A stretch of DNA of 64,000 nucleotides, taken from the NCBI GenBank assembly GCA_022821805.1, contig JAJECX010000028.1, forward strand, positions 1-64,000, written 5' to 3'. Position numbers and translations under genes: made by a program. Positions 1 through 9,265 of the stretch are shown here, one piece after another (positions within the stretch are counted from its first letter, which is position 1; the number at the start of each line of letters is the position of its first letter). Source of the stretch: Anaerolineae bacterium. Lineage in GTDB: Bacteria; Chloroflexota; Anaerolineae; Aggregatilineales; Phototrophicaceae. Below the pieces are notes generated by a model that was given only the letters and a program-made list of their open reading frames with translations, was not told where the DNA came from and ran no database searches.

Positions 1-1
1 C

Positions 2-145
2 TTCATCCAAGCCTACAACTTTGCCAAACGGCTCAAGACATTGCAGGGGCGAAGTCCCTACGAGTTTATCTGCGATCGCTGGCGGGAAAACCCGGAAAAC
101 TTTCATGCTGAGCCGAACCATCTCACTGCTGGACCATACAACTAG
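2..145 (+). mobile_element. IS481-type transposase, 3' fragment
   Basis: The frame is open from base 2 to a TAG at 143-145 and encodes 47 residues that resemble the C-terminus of IS481-family transposases: an AYNFAKRLKTLQG segment, then PYEFIC and a short proline-containing tail. The catalytic DDE core lies to the left of the window, so the element could be intact or broken. No terminal inverted repeat could be recognised in the 180 bases that follow. It marks a possible insertion point upstream of the aldehyde dehydrogenase gene. Confidence 0.7.
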
Positions 146-329
146 AGATGGAAGACGCATCCTGGCGCGAGGAACGAGAGACGCTGTAGACTCTGAATCG
201 TTGCGCCTTACGCAACAATTGAATTCAAGATCGTCAACATAATCAACCAGGTTACCCTACGGCGAAGCGCTATCGCGCGCATAAGCTAATATCGCTGCCG
301 CAGGAGACAACTCTAAAGGAGCGCCACTT

Positions 330-1760
330 ATGATTAACAAGATGCTCATAGACGGACAATGGACGGACGCTGCCGATGGCGCGACCTGGCAGGTGGTCAA
401 CCCGGCGACGGAAGCGCCGATCGCCGATGTGCCCTACGGCGGCGCGGAGGAGACGACGCGGGCGATCAACGCGGCGCAAAAGGCCTTAGCGCGCTGGCAA
501 GCGATGACCGCTTACGAGCGTTGCGGCATCCTGCGCGATATCGCCGATGCTTTGCGCGCGCGCGTCGATGAACTGGCGCCCATCATGACAGCCGAATGCG
601 GAAAGCCGCTGGGCGAAGCGGCCGGCGAATGGGGCGCTTGCGCCGATCTCTTTGACTGGTTTGCCGAAGAAGGCAAGCGCGCCTACGGCCGCACGATCCC
701 GGCGCGCAAACCTGGCAAACGCTTGCTCTCGATACCGCAGCCCGTCGGCGTCGTCGCCACGATCACCGCCTGGAACTTCCCGGCTTATCTGCTGGCGCGG
801 AAGTGGGCGGGCGCGCTGGCCGCCGGCTGCGCCATCGTGGGCCGCCCCAGCGAATTGACGCCGCTGAGCGCGATGGCGCTGGTCAACGTGATGGTGGAGG
901 CGGGCTTGCCAAAGGGGGTGGTTAATCTCATCAACGGCGAGCCGGCGGTCATGGGCGAAACCATCTTGCGCGACCCGCGCGTGCAAAAGCTCAGCTTCAC
1001 CGGCTCCCAGCGAGTCGGCCAGATTCTGATGCGCGGCGCCGCTGACAGCATCAAAAAGCTGAGCCTGGAGCTGGGCGGCAGCGCGCCCGTGCTGGTCTTC
1101 GCCGATAGCGATATGCATTGGGCGGCGCAGCAAGGCGTCATGGCCAAGTTTCGCAACAATGGCCAAGTCTGTATTTCGCCGACTCGCTTCTATGTCGAAC
1201 AGCCCGCATTTGAGGAGTTCGTCGATGCGGTGAAGAACGAAACCGAGAAGCTGGTCGTCGGCGATGGCATGCTCGCGCATGTGACCAACGGACCGATGGT
1301 CAGCGAAGCCGGACGCGACAAGGTTGAGGGTTTCGTCGATGACGCGCGGGAGAAACGGGCCGCGCTCGTCGCTGGTGGCGGACGCCCTGCCATTGAGAAA
1401 GGCTATTTCTATAATCCGACGGTCTTGACCGATGTCACTAGCGACATGCGGATCGGCTGCGACGAAGTCTTTGGTCCGGTGATGGCGGTCAGCGCTTTCT
1501 CGACGCTTGAAGAGGCGCTGCAGCTGGCCAATGACACGCCCTATGGCTTGGCTGGCTATGTGATGACCAAGGACCTGTCGACGGCGACGCGCGTCTACGA
1601 GGGGCTGGAATTCGGCATCGTTGGGGTCAATGACATGGTGCCGGCGACGGCGGAAGCGCCTTTCGGCGGCGTTAAGACCAGCGGCTTCGGACGCGAGGCT
1701 GGGCAAGAGGGCTTGCAGGAATACATGACACCGAAGTTCGTTTCGATTGGGCTGGATTAG
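330..1760 (+). CDS. NAD(P)-dependent aldehyde dehydrogenase, succinate-semialdehyde dehydrogenase-like
   Basis: 476 residues, full length for the aldehyde dehydrogenase superfamily, which oxidises aldehydes to carboxylic acids using NAD(P)+. The cofactor-binding region carries TAWNFPAYLLARKWAGAL (around 150), the general base is E247 in LELGGSAP, and the catalytic cysteine is C281 in NNGQVCISPTR. The C-terminal EAPFGGVKTSGFGREAG motif is also present. The overall pattern is closest to GabD-type succinate-semialdehyde or related short-chain semialdehyde dehydrogenases, but the substrate cannot be fixed from sequence. A good AAAGGAG ribosome binding site lies just before the ATG. The gene stands alone and converges on the beta-helix array. 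Confidence 0.88.
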   Translation: MINKMLIDGQWTDAADGATWQVVNPATEAPIADVPYGGAEETTRAINAAQKALARWQAMTAYERCGILRDIADALRARVDELAPIMTAECGKPLGEAAGEWGACADLFDWFAEEGKRAYGRTIPARKPGKRLLSIPQPVGVVATITAWNFPAYLLARKWAGALAAGCAIVGRPSELTPLSAMALVNVMVEAGLPKGVVNLINGEPAVMGETILRDPRVQKLSFTGSQRVGQILMRGAADSIKKLSLELGGSAPVLVFADSDMHWAAQQGVMAKFRNNGQVCISPTRFYVEQPAFEEFVDAVKNETEKLVVGDGMLAHVTNGPMVSEAGRDKVEGFVDDAREKRAALVAGGGRPAIEKGYFYNPTVLTDVTSDMRIGCDEVFGPVMAVSAFSTLEEALQLANDTPYGLAGYVMTKDLSTATRVYEGLEFGIVGVNDMVPATAEAPFGGVKTSGFGREAGQEGLQEYMTPKFVSIGLD

Positions 1761-1843
1761 GGTGAATCGCCGCCGGCGTCATATCCCCCCAGACCCAGTC
1801 AGCTAGCAGCGGCTCTTGATTATGTTGTCATGTGGCGGACGCC

Positions 1844-4215
1844 CTAGCCGCAGTCGCCCTCCATGCGCACATAATGGGCGCTGATCCAGCCGCTTGTCCC
1901 ATCCTCTTCGTGCTCCACCTCAAACCAAGCCGGCGTCCGCGCCCTGGCGGCAAATGTCGTTTGGTAGCTGGCGACTCCGATGATATTGCCCCAGGGACCA
2001 TCGCGGAAGTTGAGGTTATGGGTGGGGGTCACGCGGCAATCGGACAGGACTGCGACAACAGGCATCGTTTCAAGCGCGCCAAGATCGCAGCCATTGCCCA
2101 GCGGACGCGGCGTACCGATCTGGTCGGCCTCAGTGCAGACTTCCGGGTAGCCGGCGTCAATCGCCGGGCTGCCAGCGCTCAGCGCGACAATCGTGGCTGA
2201 CTCAGCCGTTTGCTCAAACATCGGATCGCCGCTGAACATCGGCGAGCAGGAACCGTCTTCGATCAAGTTGTGAAGGTTTTGGCTAAGGCGGCCGTCGCAT
2301 AGCACGTATGTTTCGCGCTCGGGTCCCGCGATAACGCTGTTTTGCAACCTGAACGCGATAGCCGTATAGCTGTTTCTTTCGGCAATCCATATCGCCATGC
2401 CTTCGCGGGCATGATTATCCAACATGGTCACATGCGTGAGCCGGACCGGTACCGCGGTGGTTCTGCCCTCGCTGTCGGAATTGCTGCCATCGACCGAAAT
2501 CGCGCCGCCTTTGCTGCCGCCTGAATTGTCGACGAAGGTGCTGTTGCTGATGGCGAGCCCGCCGGACATGCTGCCAATGGCGCCGCCTTCCCCGCCGGAA
2601 TTCTGTACAAAGCTGCTGTTTGAGATTCTGGCGAAACCACCGCCGTTCATGCTGATCGCCCCGCCGCGGTAACTCGCGCTGTTCCTAACGAAGCTGCTGT
2701 TGTTGACCTCGATATATACAGGGAAAAACGACCCGATCGCGCCGCCATCACTCGCCCGGTTGCCGATGAAGCTCACACTATTGGCGATCGCCGTCCCGCC
2801 ATTTTGCAGCCTGATCGCGCCGCCGAAAGGCGAGCCTCTGCCCTTGGCGAGCGTCGCGTTGTTGATCGTCAGCTTGCCGCCATCGACATCAAAGATGCGG
2901 AAGCGAGAGTTCCCGTCAATCGTGTGCCCATTGCCTTCTATGGTGATATCTGTCTTGATCGCCTCAAGCGGTTCGCTGAGTACGTAGTCGCGGACCATAT
3001 AGATGATGTCGGCGCCATTCCCGGCCGGGCAGGCTCGATACGCTCTGTCGGTGTTGGCGGCAACGATTTGATCCTGCAGGGTACAGATCGTCGGCGCAGG
3101 CGTCGGTCCCGGCATGGCGGTTGTCGTCTCGATCGCGCCGATATCGCAGCCGCCGCCATGAGGCCGCGCCGTGCCGATTTGATCCGTCTCCAGGCAGAAT
3201 TCCGGGTCGGCAGTATCGACCGCCGGGCTTTGATCCAGCAATGGCAAGTAGGCCGGCGAACCGGTCAAATCGCCAAGGCGGGGGGCATGGCTCCGCTCGA
3301 AACCGCATGTTCCGTCGGCGCTGAGATTGCCGCTGTAGCGATCCAATCCGCCGAAACAGTCTTCGCCTCCGCGACCCGCGACGATGCTGTTATGCAGGCT
3401 GACTGTGTTGTCTCCTGGCGCAAACGATTGCTTGGTTATGGTATTGCCGGAACTGCTGTATGGACTCGTGAGGAAGTTGCTCGCCATGGTCACATGAATG
3501 AGCGATATATCGCCGCTGAATACCTGCAAAACGCCGGCGTCATGTCTCGCCGAATTGTTGTAGAAGGTGCTGTTTTCAATCCGGGTCGTACTATTTGAAT
3601 TGGTGATCGCGCCGCCGTAATCGTCAGAGTGGTTTCCCTGGAAGCTGCTATTCGATATCGCAACCGTCCCGCCGGCGATTTCCAGCGCGCCGGCATGCAA
3701 TGCCGCTCGATTGTTGAGGAAGCTGCTGCTTTCAATGGTCAGGGGTTCCGATGGCCGCCGACCTGGGTGATCGCGCCGCCGTAAACGGCTGAATTATGGG
3801 AAAGGGTGGAGTGCGAAATGATGACTTCCGAGCCGCCTTGAAGGCGGATCGCGCCGCCATACTCGGCTTTGCCATCGCGCAGCGTCAGGTTCTTAATGGT
3901 GACATTCGCGCCATTCACATCAAATATCCGAAACTGGCCGTCCCCGCTGATCGTGTATCCGCCGCCATTGATTGTGATCGTGCCGGTGATCGGCGGCAGC
4001 GGCTCGGTGAGGGTGACGTCCTCGGTGAGCGTGATGACATCGTGGCTCGTCCCCGCCGGGCAGAAGCCGACCGCCGTGTTCGTATTCGCTGACCGGATGT
4101 GGTCGGCAAGCGTGCAGACCGAGGCGGACACAGAAGCCGCGGAACCTGCGACCAGCCCGAGGACGGCGATGAGCATGATGCTTCGGATCTGCTGGCTCAA
4201 AAAACGAAGCGTCAT
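1844..4215 (-). pseudogene. Array gene A: exported two-module beta-helix protein with SH3-like tail, frameshifted
   Basis: The last gene in the transcription order of the array. The start at 4215 has an AAGGAG site and a signal peptide ending in SVSAS. Module 1 begins with VCTLADHIRSANTNTAVGFC; module 2 begins near residue 373 (ICTLQDQIVAANTD). The tail (from about 723) is SH3-like, with LNFRDGP and GWISAHYV. The frame breaks near 3747-3752: upstream reads GGHRNP then stop, while the next frame reads PLTIESSSFLNNRA. One extra C in the AACCCCTGACC run would restore a continuous protein of about 790 residues. It is either a real loss of function, a switchable homopolymer or a sequencing error. 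Surface or secreted function is inferred. Confidence 0.75.
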
Positions 4216-4255
4216 TTGCAATCTCCTTTTCCACGACAGTTTCCCGTTGCGCGTC

Positions 4256-6826
4256 TTAGCCGCAATCGCCCGCCGTCACCACATAGTCAGCGCTGATCCA
4301 GCCTTCGGCGCCCTGATATTCCACGTTGAACCAGCCATCCGTCCTTGCCATAGGCGCCAGCGTTTCTTCGATCAGAACAGTTCCGACGACCTTTCCGTTG
4401 GGATCATCGCGAAGATTCAGACCGTGGGTGGTGGTCACGCTGCAATCGGATAGCGACTGCCGAAACGGAATGGATTCAACCGCCCCGATATCGCAGCGCC
4501 CTACGATCGCGCGGGCTCGGCCGATTTGATCGGAATCGGGGCAGAATCTTGCGTCCGCTGTTTTGATCGCCGGGCTGCCAGCCTCTAGCTCAAGATAAGC
4601 GGGCGAACCGGTCGCTTCCGCCAGCATGGGGTCGCCGCTGAGCATTGGCGAGCAGGAACCGTCTTTGATCAAATTGCCGATATTCTGCGTTAGCTGAGCA
4701 CAGTATTCAGGAGGAATCTTCCCGCCGACAAGGATACTGTTGCGCAGATTTACCCTGCTTGGCGAATCAAAACTGTATCGGCTCAGCCGTATCGGAGCGG
4801 TGTAACGGTCGTAAATCGTCACGTGCGTGAGCGTGACGGTGGTTCCGTTTTCCGCGGACAGAGCAGACGGACCATTGCCGATGAACGTGCTGTTTTCGAC
4901 ATCAACCCTGGTGGAATGATTGACTGCGCCAATCGCGCCGCTCGAGTTATGGACGAAACTGCTGTCGCTGACTGAGATTCTGCCGCTGCCGGCAAAGAGA
5001 GCGCCGCCTCCGCTCGTTGCGAAATTATCGCGGAAGCTGCTGTTGTTCACAGTCATCCAGGAGTTGTCCGCGCCCTGCCAACCGATGAAAATCGCGCCGC
5101 CTTCGCTCGCCGAGTTTTTGATGAAGCGGGAATCGCTGACGGCCACTCGCCCGTTGTTCTGCAGCCGGATGGCGCCGCCGCCATCCGAGCCCCGGCCCCT
5201 TGTCATGGTCAAGTTCTTGACTGTCAGCATCCCGCCATCGACATCAAATATGCGGAACTTATTGTCGCCGCTAATCGTGTAGCCGTTGCCTTCAATGGTG
5301 ATATGGCTGGTGATCGGCTGGAGTTTTTCGCTGAGGACAAAATCCCGGATGAGATAGATGGTATCGGCGCCATTGCCGGCTGGACAGGCTCGGTAGGGTC
5401 TATCGGTGTTGGCGGCGATGATTTGGTCGGGCAAGGGGCAGAAGGGCTGCGCCTCGATCTGAGCCGGCGCCGCCGTCGTCGATTCAATCGCGCCGATGTC
5501 GCAGCCGCCGCCCTGTGGTCGCTCGGTACCCAGCTGATCAGTTCCCAGGCAATACTCCGCGACGGCGACGTCAACCGCCGGGCTGAGATCCAGCGGCGCG
5601 TAATAAGCCGGCGAGCCGGTTAATTCATCGAGCCGGGCTTCGCTGCCGAGCGGGATGCCGCAGGTTCGGTCTGGGCTCAGGTTGCCGATGTCTTGATCCA
5701 AGCCGCCGACGCAATCATCGGCGCCTCCCTCGCTTACAGTGATGCTGTTGCGCAGAAACAGCGTCCCGTCCGTCTTTCTAATCGCATCGCCCTCTCCCCG
5801 CGCCCGATTATCGACAAAGGTCGCGTGGGTAACGGTGACCGTGGCGTCCCAACCGACTTGCAAGGCGCCGCCATTGCCGTCCGTATGGTTTTCGCTGAAG
5901 GTGCTGTTGCTGATATCCATTGCCCTGTGCCTGGCATCAATTGCCCCGGCCGCATTCCCCGCGGAGTTATCGACGAAGCTGCTGTTGCTAATGGCGCTTG
6001 TGCCGCCGCCGGACCAAACAGCCCCGATTGCGCCCCCAATATCGCTTGCGCGATTGCCAAAGAAGCTGCTCCCGTTGACGACCAGCCTGTCGGCGCGGCT
6101 GGATGTCGAAATCGCCCCGCCATAAGTCGCTCGGTTATCGGTAAAGGCGGAGTTCTCGACAATGGCTTGGGCGCCATTCAGCAGTCGGATCGCGCCGCCA
6201 TCGACATTGAGCTGGAGCTCGCCATCAGCCTCCGAGCGCGTATAACTGACACGTACACAGCCGTCGGCGTCGACAGAACGCGAATCCCTATCAACGCCTT
6301 CAATGAGGGCGTAGGTGGCAAGCTGGGCGCAGTTATCCTCGAACATGCTGTTTCTAATCTCGAGCGTTCCGCCGTTGGCATAAATCGCGCCCGCGCTTTT
6401 TTCCGTTCTATTGCCGACGAAGCTGCTGTCGTAGACGAAGAGGCTGCCCGCTTGCAGGCGGACGGCGCCGCCATGGTCGGCTCTGCCTTCTCTCAGTGTC
6501 AAGTTTTTGATCGTAAGATCCCCGCCCTGTACATCAAAGATGCGGAACTGCTGATCGCCGCTGATGGTATGCCCGCCGCCTTCAATCGTGATCGTGTCCG
6601 TTATCGGCGGCAGTGCTTCCGTAAGCGTGATGTCTTCGGCAATGGTGATGATGTCGTGGCTCGTCCCCGCGGGGCAGAAGCCGACGGCAGTGTTGGTGTT
6701 GGCTGACCGAATGTGGTCGGCAAGGGTACAGACAGAGGCGGACGCTGGCGCGGTAGCAGCGAACAGCGCGGCGACGGCGATAAGCGTGATGACCCGGACG
6801 CGCTTACTCAAACGATGGATATTCAT
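4256..6826 (-). CDS. Array gene B: exported two-module beta-helix protein with SH3-like tail
   Basis: 856 residues. Residues 1-30 are a signal peptide ending ATAPASA. Module 1 starts with SVCTLADHIRSANT, runs into IEGGGHTISGDQQFRIFDVQGG and then parallel beta-helix rungs of the form SNSSFxxNxAxxxGGAI. It closes with a choice-of-anchor-Q-like segment (LRNSI, GNLSPDRTCG, DIGAIES). Module 2 starts near residue 460 (FCPLPDQIIAANTD). An SH3-like domain occupies about 790-856 (LNLRDDPNG, WFNVEYQG, GWISADYVV). The start has a GGAG site. Module 1 contains a long non-repeat insert around NCAQLATY/DADGCV that is shared only with gene H, so B and H form a pair although they sit six genes apart. No enzymatic residues are evident. 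Confidence 0.85.
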   Translation of the reverse strand: MNIHRLSKRVRVITLIAVAALFAATAPASASVCTLADHIRSANTNTAVGFCPAGTSHDIITIAEDITLTEALPPITDTITIEGGGHTISGDQQFRIFDVQGGDLTIKNLTLREGRADHGGAVRLQAGSLFVYDSSFVGNRTEKSAGAIYANGGTLEIRNSMFEDNCAQLATYALIEGVDRDSRSVDADGCVRVSYTRSEADGELQLNVDGGAIRLLNGAQAIVENSAFTDNRATYGGAISTSSRADRLVVNGSSFFGNRASDIGGAIGAVWSGGGTSAISNSSFVDNSAGNAAGAIDARHRAMDISNSTFSENHTDGNGGALQVGWDATVTVTHATFVDNRARGEGDAIRKTDGTLFLRNSITVSEGGADDCVGGLDQDIGNLSPDRTCGIPLGSEARLDELTGSPAYYAPLDLSPAVDVAVAEYCLGTDQLGTERPQGGGCDIGAIESTTAAPAQIEAQPFCPLPDQIIAANTDRPYRACPAGNGADTIYLIRDFVLSEKLQPITSHITIEGNGYTISGDNKFRIFDVDGGMLTVKNLTMTRGRGSDGGGAIRLQNNGRVAVSDSRFIKNSASEGGAIFIGWQGADNSWMTVNNSSFRDNFATSGGGALFAGSGRISVSDSSFVHNSSGAIGAVNHSTRVDVENSTFIGNGPSALSAENGTTVTLTHVTIYDRYTAPIRLSRYSFDSPSRVNLRNSILVGGKIPPEYCAQLTQNIGNLIKDGSCSPMLSGDPMLAEATGSPAYLELEAGSPAIKTADARFCPDSDQIGRARAIVGRCDIGAVESIPFRQSLSDCSVTTTHGLNLRDDPNGKVVGTVLIEETLAPMARTDGWFNVEYQGAEGWISADYVVTAGDCG

Positions 6827-6868
6827 GGTTATCGCTCCGTAACTGAATCCTCGTTGCCATGTACTGCC

Positions 6869-9211
6869 TTAGCCGCAATCGCCTTCGGTGACCACGTAAT
6901 CCGCGCTGATCCAACCGGATTTGCCCCGATAATCCACTTTGAACCAGCCGGGCTCGCGCGCCATCGCCTCGAGCGTCGTCCGGCTTGGGACGAGACCGAT
7001 GCGAACCCCATTTGGACCATCGCGGAAATTGAGGTTGTGGGTGGTGGTCACCGTACATTCGCTTTGAGCGTCTTCGGTCGTCGCGGATGCCACGCGCAGC
7101 GGTCCGGCAACTTTGAATTCGATTGCGCCGATGTCGCAGCCGCCGCCTTGAGGTCGTGGTGTGCCAATCTGGTCGGTCGCGGCGCAAAAGCGCTGGTCGG
7201 CCGCGTCAATCGCCGGGCTGCCGGGTGAGAGCGGCAAATGGAGCGGCAAACCTGTCGCTTCAGCAAGCACGGGTTCGCCGCTAAGCGCCGGAGTCCCGCA
7301 AGAATCATCGCTGATCAAGTTGCCTTGGCTTTCCTGCAAGGGACGCCCGCCGCAATGCCGCACGCTTGACCATTCGCTGAAAACAATGCTGTTGCGCAGC
7401 CTGATCTGCCCCGGGAAGGCTTCGTAACTGTGGATTGCTCCGCCGCCTTCGCTTCCAGAGGCCACATTGTTCAGCATGGTGACATGGCTCAAGTTGATCT
7501 TTGCGCCACCGGAATACACCGCGCCGCCATCCTTGGCTTGGTTGCGGTAGAAGCTGCTGTTGCTGATGTTGATCTCGCCATGAAGCCAGCTGGAGACCGC
7601 GCCGCCGATGACTTCCGCCAGGTTGTCGACGAAGCTGCTGTCGCTGACGGCAATCATTCCGTTTTTCATGTCGATCGCGCCGCCAGCGCCGTGGCTGTTT
7701 GCTCGGTTGCGTATGAAGCTGCTGTTGTTCACGACTAACTTGGAGTTGGCCGATCCTATCCAGATTGCGCCGCCTTCCTTCGCCGTATTCTGGCGGAAGG
7801 TGACATTGCTCAGGTCGACGCGGCCGCCGTTGTCTATCTTGATGGCGCCGCCCCGTTCCTTTGGCGCAATGCCTTTGATCAGCGTCGCATTGTTGAGCGT
7901 GAGCGCGCCGCCAACCACGTTAAAGATGCGAAACTGGTCATTGCCGCTGATGGTGTAGCCGTTGCCCTCTATTGTGATATCGCTGGTGATGCGCGGGAGC
8001 GCGCTGCTGAGCGTGAGATCCCGAATGAGATAAATGGTATCGGCGCCGTCGCCCGCGGCGCAGTTGCCAACCGCCGCATCCGTATTGGCGGCCACGATCT
8101 GATCGTGCAGGGGACAGACTGGCGGCGCGCTTTGCACAGCCGGTTTGGCGTCAAGGGACTCGATCGCGCCGACATCACAGCCGCCGCCTTGCGGACGCGG
8201 CCTGCCCAGTTGGTCTATTTCCGGGCAGTGCTCGTCGAGCGCGGAGTCAATCGCCGGGCTGCCATCCTTCAGCTCAAAATGATCGGGCTGGTCGGAGTCG
8301 TAACTGAGCATGAGATCGTTGGTCAGCGCCGCCGAACAAGTGCCATCCCGGCTCAAATTGCCGCCCTCCCGCGTCAAGCCGCCGCTGCAATCTTCGATCT
8401 TTCCCCGGTTCGATACCAGGCTGTTGTATAGCTCGACCGCGCCGCCCGCGCGGTAGATGGTGTCGCCGCCGAGGTAATATGATTCATTGTTGACCATCGT
8501 GACATGGGTCAAGCTTGACTGGCCCGAAAGCGAACTCAAGACGCCGCCGGCGAGACTCTTGTTGCCGACGAAGGTGCTGTTCGTCGCCGAAAGCCTGCTG
8601 TTCTCCGCATAAAAGACCCCGCCCCAGGCTCTTTCGGACAGGTTGTTCCGAAAGCTGCTTCTGGCGATATTGACAGCGCCGCCCTGAAGATAAAACACGC
8701 CGCCCTGTAGTTCCGATTCATTGTTGACGAAATGACTATTGTCCACCGTGATGCTGGCGCTGGCGCTCAGCGACGAGATTGCGCCGCCTTGATTTCCCCA
8801 ATTCATGCTAAGTGTAGCGTTCTCAATCGCGAGCTTGCCGCCGCCGCGCAGGCGAATAGCGCCGCCACTCTGAGCCTTGCCGTCGGTCAGCGTCAAATTC
8901 CTGATTGCGAGATTGCCACCGTTTACGTCAAAGATGCGAAACTTCCCATCCCCGCTGATCGTATGGCCCCCGCCTTCGATTGTGATTGTGCCGGTGATCG
9001 GCGGCAGCGGCTCGGTCAAGGTGATGTCTTGGGCGATGGTGATGATGTCGTGACTCGTCCCCGCGGGGCAGAAACCAATTGCCGTATTTGTGTTGGCTGA
9101 GCGGATGTGGTCGGCAAGCGTGCAGACCGACGCTAGCGCCGGCCCCGCGGGACCGGCGAATGCCAAGAGCAGAACTACCCAAACAAGCTGTCTTGAACGA
9201 TTTAAGACCAT
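6869..9211 (-). CDS. Array gene C: exported two-module beta-helix protein with SH3-like tail
   Basis: 780 residues from the ATG at 9211, which has a TGGAG site and gives a clean signal peptide (MVLNRSRQLVWVVLLLAF, then PALAS). The longer frame to 9244 would need a TTG start and an unlikely leader. Module 1 has the CTLADHIRSANTNTAIGFC head, beta-helix rungs and an anchor-Q-like closing segment. Module 2 begins near residue 364 (VCPLHDQIVAANTDAAVGNC). An SH3-like domain ends the protein (about 719-780). Its N-terminal head is nearly identical in DNA to that of gene D, including the variant AIGF and IAQDITL residues, which points to local duplication or gene conversion. The role is unknown beyond export. 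Confidence 0.85.
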   Translation of the reverse strand: MVLNRSRQLVWVVLLLAFAGPAGPALASVCTLADHIRSANTNTAIGFCPAGTSHDIITIAQDITLTEPLPPITGTITIEGGGHTISGDGKFRIFDVNGGNLAIRNLTLTDGKAQSGGAIRLRGGGKLAIENATLSMNWGNQGGAISSLSASASITVDNSHFVNNESELQGGVFYLQGGAVNIARSSFRNNLSERAWGGVFYAENSRLSATNSTFVGNKSLAGGVLSSLSGQSSLTHVTMVNNESYYLGGDTIYRAGGAVELYNSLVSNRGKIEDCSGGLTREGGNLSRDGTCSAALTNDLMLSYDSDQPDHFELKDGSPAIDSALDEHCPEIDQLGRPRPQGGGCDVGAIESLDAKPAVQSAPPVCPLHDQIVAANTDAAVGNCAAGDGADTIYLIRDLTLSSALPRITSDITIEGNGYTISGNDQFRIFNVVGGALTLNNATLIKGIAPKERGGAIKIDNGGRVDLSNVTFRQNTAKEGGAIWIGSANSKLVVNNSSFIRNRANSHGAGGAIDMKNGMIAVSDSSFVDNLAEVIGGAVSSWLHGEINISNSSFYRNQAKDGGAVYSGGAKINLSHVTMLNNVASGSEGGGAIHSYEAFPGQIRLRNSIVFSEWSSVRHCGGRPLQESQGNLISDDSCGTPALSGEPVLAEATGLPLHLPLSPGSPAIDAADQRFCAATDQIGTPRPQGGGCDIGAIEFKVAGPLRVASATTEDAQSECTVTTTHNLNFRDGPNGVRIGLVPSRTTLEAMAREPGWFKVDYRGKSGWISADYVVTEGDCG

Positions 9212-9265
9212 CGTATTTACTCCAGTTTTCAACGTTACATGCAACCGTCGGAATCATGTCGCTGG

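Noticed and set aside
486..1706. 406-codon open frame antisense to the aldehyde dehydrogenase
   Set aside because: A shadow of a G+C-rich gene: composition is Arg/His/Asp-rich with no motif, and the plus-strand gene is unmistakable.
5693..6706. Long plus-strand frames antisense to the array genes (also 2804-3598, 17583-18812, 12169-12891)
   Set aside because: They mirror the repeats of the beta-helix genes and have no ribosome binding sites or family motifs.
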